A stretch of 13,728 nucleotides of DNA from JAVBLQ01 sp031553435 (GTDB lineage: Bacteria; Bacteroidota; Bacteroidia; Bacteroidales; Azobacteroidaceae): positions 1-13,728 of the forward strand of contig JAVBLQ010000097.1 of assembly GCA_031553435.1 (NCBI GenBank), given 5' to 3'. The position numbers and the translations under genes are program-made. The notes beneath the pieces are model-generated. The model was not told where the DNA came from. It worked only from the letters and a program-made list of their open reading frames with translations, and ran no database searches. This document shows, piece after piece, positions 13,547 to 13,728 of this stretch. Each line of letters starts with the position of its first letter. Positions within the stretch are counted from its first letter, which is position 1.

Positions 13547-13569
13547 TTCCGGCAAAAGCTTTACCTTCG
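13538..13569 (+). promoter_or_regulatory. Promoter of tRNA-Ser, overlapping the end of tatD
   Basis: TTTG at 13538-13541 (inside the final Phe-Gly codons of tatD), 20 bp, then TACCTTCG at 13562-13569, one base off TAnnTTTG. The spacing is that of a Bacteroidota promoter, and the tRNA begins 25 bp downstream. Confidence 0.6.
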
Positions 13570-13594
13570 CACTCACTTTCAAAAAAGACTTGAA

Positions 13595-13682
13595 GGAAAG
13601 GTGGCCGAGTGGTCGAAGGCGCACGCTTGGAAAGCGTGTGAGCTCCAAAAGGGCTCCGGGGGTTCGAATCCCTTCCTTTCCG
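13595..13682 (+). tRNA. tRNA-Ser (anticodon GGA)
   Basis: An 88-nt class II tRNA: acceptor GGAAAGG/CCTTTCC with discriminator G, anticodon stem CACGC/GCGTG around TTGGAAA (anticodon GGA), a long variable arm GAGCTCC-AAAA-GGGCTC, and T-arm GGGGG-TTCGAAT-CCCTT (two G-T pairs). No CCA is encoded. Confidence 0.97.
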
Positions 13683-13691
13683 CTGGATATT

Positions 13692-13725
13692 AAGGATTTA
13701 CAAGATGATTGTAAGTCCTTTTTTT
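13692..13725 (+). terminator. Rho-independent terminator after tRNA-Ser
   Basis: A 12-bp stem, AAGGATTTACAA (13692-13703) with TTGTAAGTCCTT (13709-13720), has one G-T pair, a 5-nt loop and a run of seven T residues (13719-13725), 9 bp after the tRNA. Confidence 0.9.
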
Positions 13726-13728
13726 GTT

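Overview
The window looks like chromosomal DNA from a member of the Bacteroidales (phylum Bacteroidota). The evidence is the ribosomal protein sequences, the repeated match to the Bacteroidota promoter pattern (TTTG, about 20 bp, TAnnTTTG), the absence of clear Shine-Dalgarno sites, a periplasmic dipeptidyl peptidase IV, and the family content in general. The species cannot be named from sequence alone. Most of the window is an ordinary, densely packed core genome. The accessory traces are the start of a tyrosine-type integrase at the left edge, a decayed PD-(D/E)XK (Rpn-type) gene, and three long palindromic intergenic elements.

Layout, left to right. 1-169 (minus): first 56 codons of an integrase that runs off the window. 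184-265: palindrome 1. 341-1159 (minus): the rplU-rpmA ribosomal protein operon with its own promoter and a strong terminator. 1167-1250: palindrome 2. 1244-3933 (minus): a two-gene operon of an NtrC-type sigma54 response regulator and its membrane histidine kinase. 4035-4596 (plus): Rpn-family pseudogene with its core deleted, followed by a terminator. 4722-6887 (plus): dipeptidyl peptidase IV, ending at a 19-bp perfect bidirectional terminator. 6956-7119 (minus): tRNA-Gly(TCC) and tRNA-Tyr(GTA). 7141-8346 (minus): ribH and a membrane-anchored TPR protein. 8540-9520 (plus): 6-phosphofructokinase. 9517-9617: palindrome 3, spanning the stop codons of two convergent genes. 9614-10540 (minus): secreted glucosaminidase with two LysM domains. 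10588-13546 (plus): a tight operon of cytidine deaminase, short-chain polyprenyl diphosphate synthase, a conserved protein of unknown function and a TatD-type metal-dependent hydrolase. 13595-13682 (plus): tRNA-Ser(GGA) and its terminator.

The genes form no obvious single new system; they are mostly housekeeping functions (translation, riboflavin, glycolysis, pyrimidine salvage, isoprenoids, cell wall, peptide digestion). The observations most worth a second look are: (1) palindromic intergenic elements built from degenerate 7-bp repeats, two of which share a conserved asymmetric centre although their arms differ; (2) a tRNA-Gly in which the normally near-invariant G19-C56 elbow pair appears as A19-U56; (3) an insertion of roughly 13-15 residues in ribosomal protein L21; (4) the deletion scar in the Rpn gene; (5) tRNA promoters that use the last bases of the preceding protein genes. 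No gene-free stretch is longer than about 230 bp.
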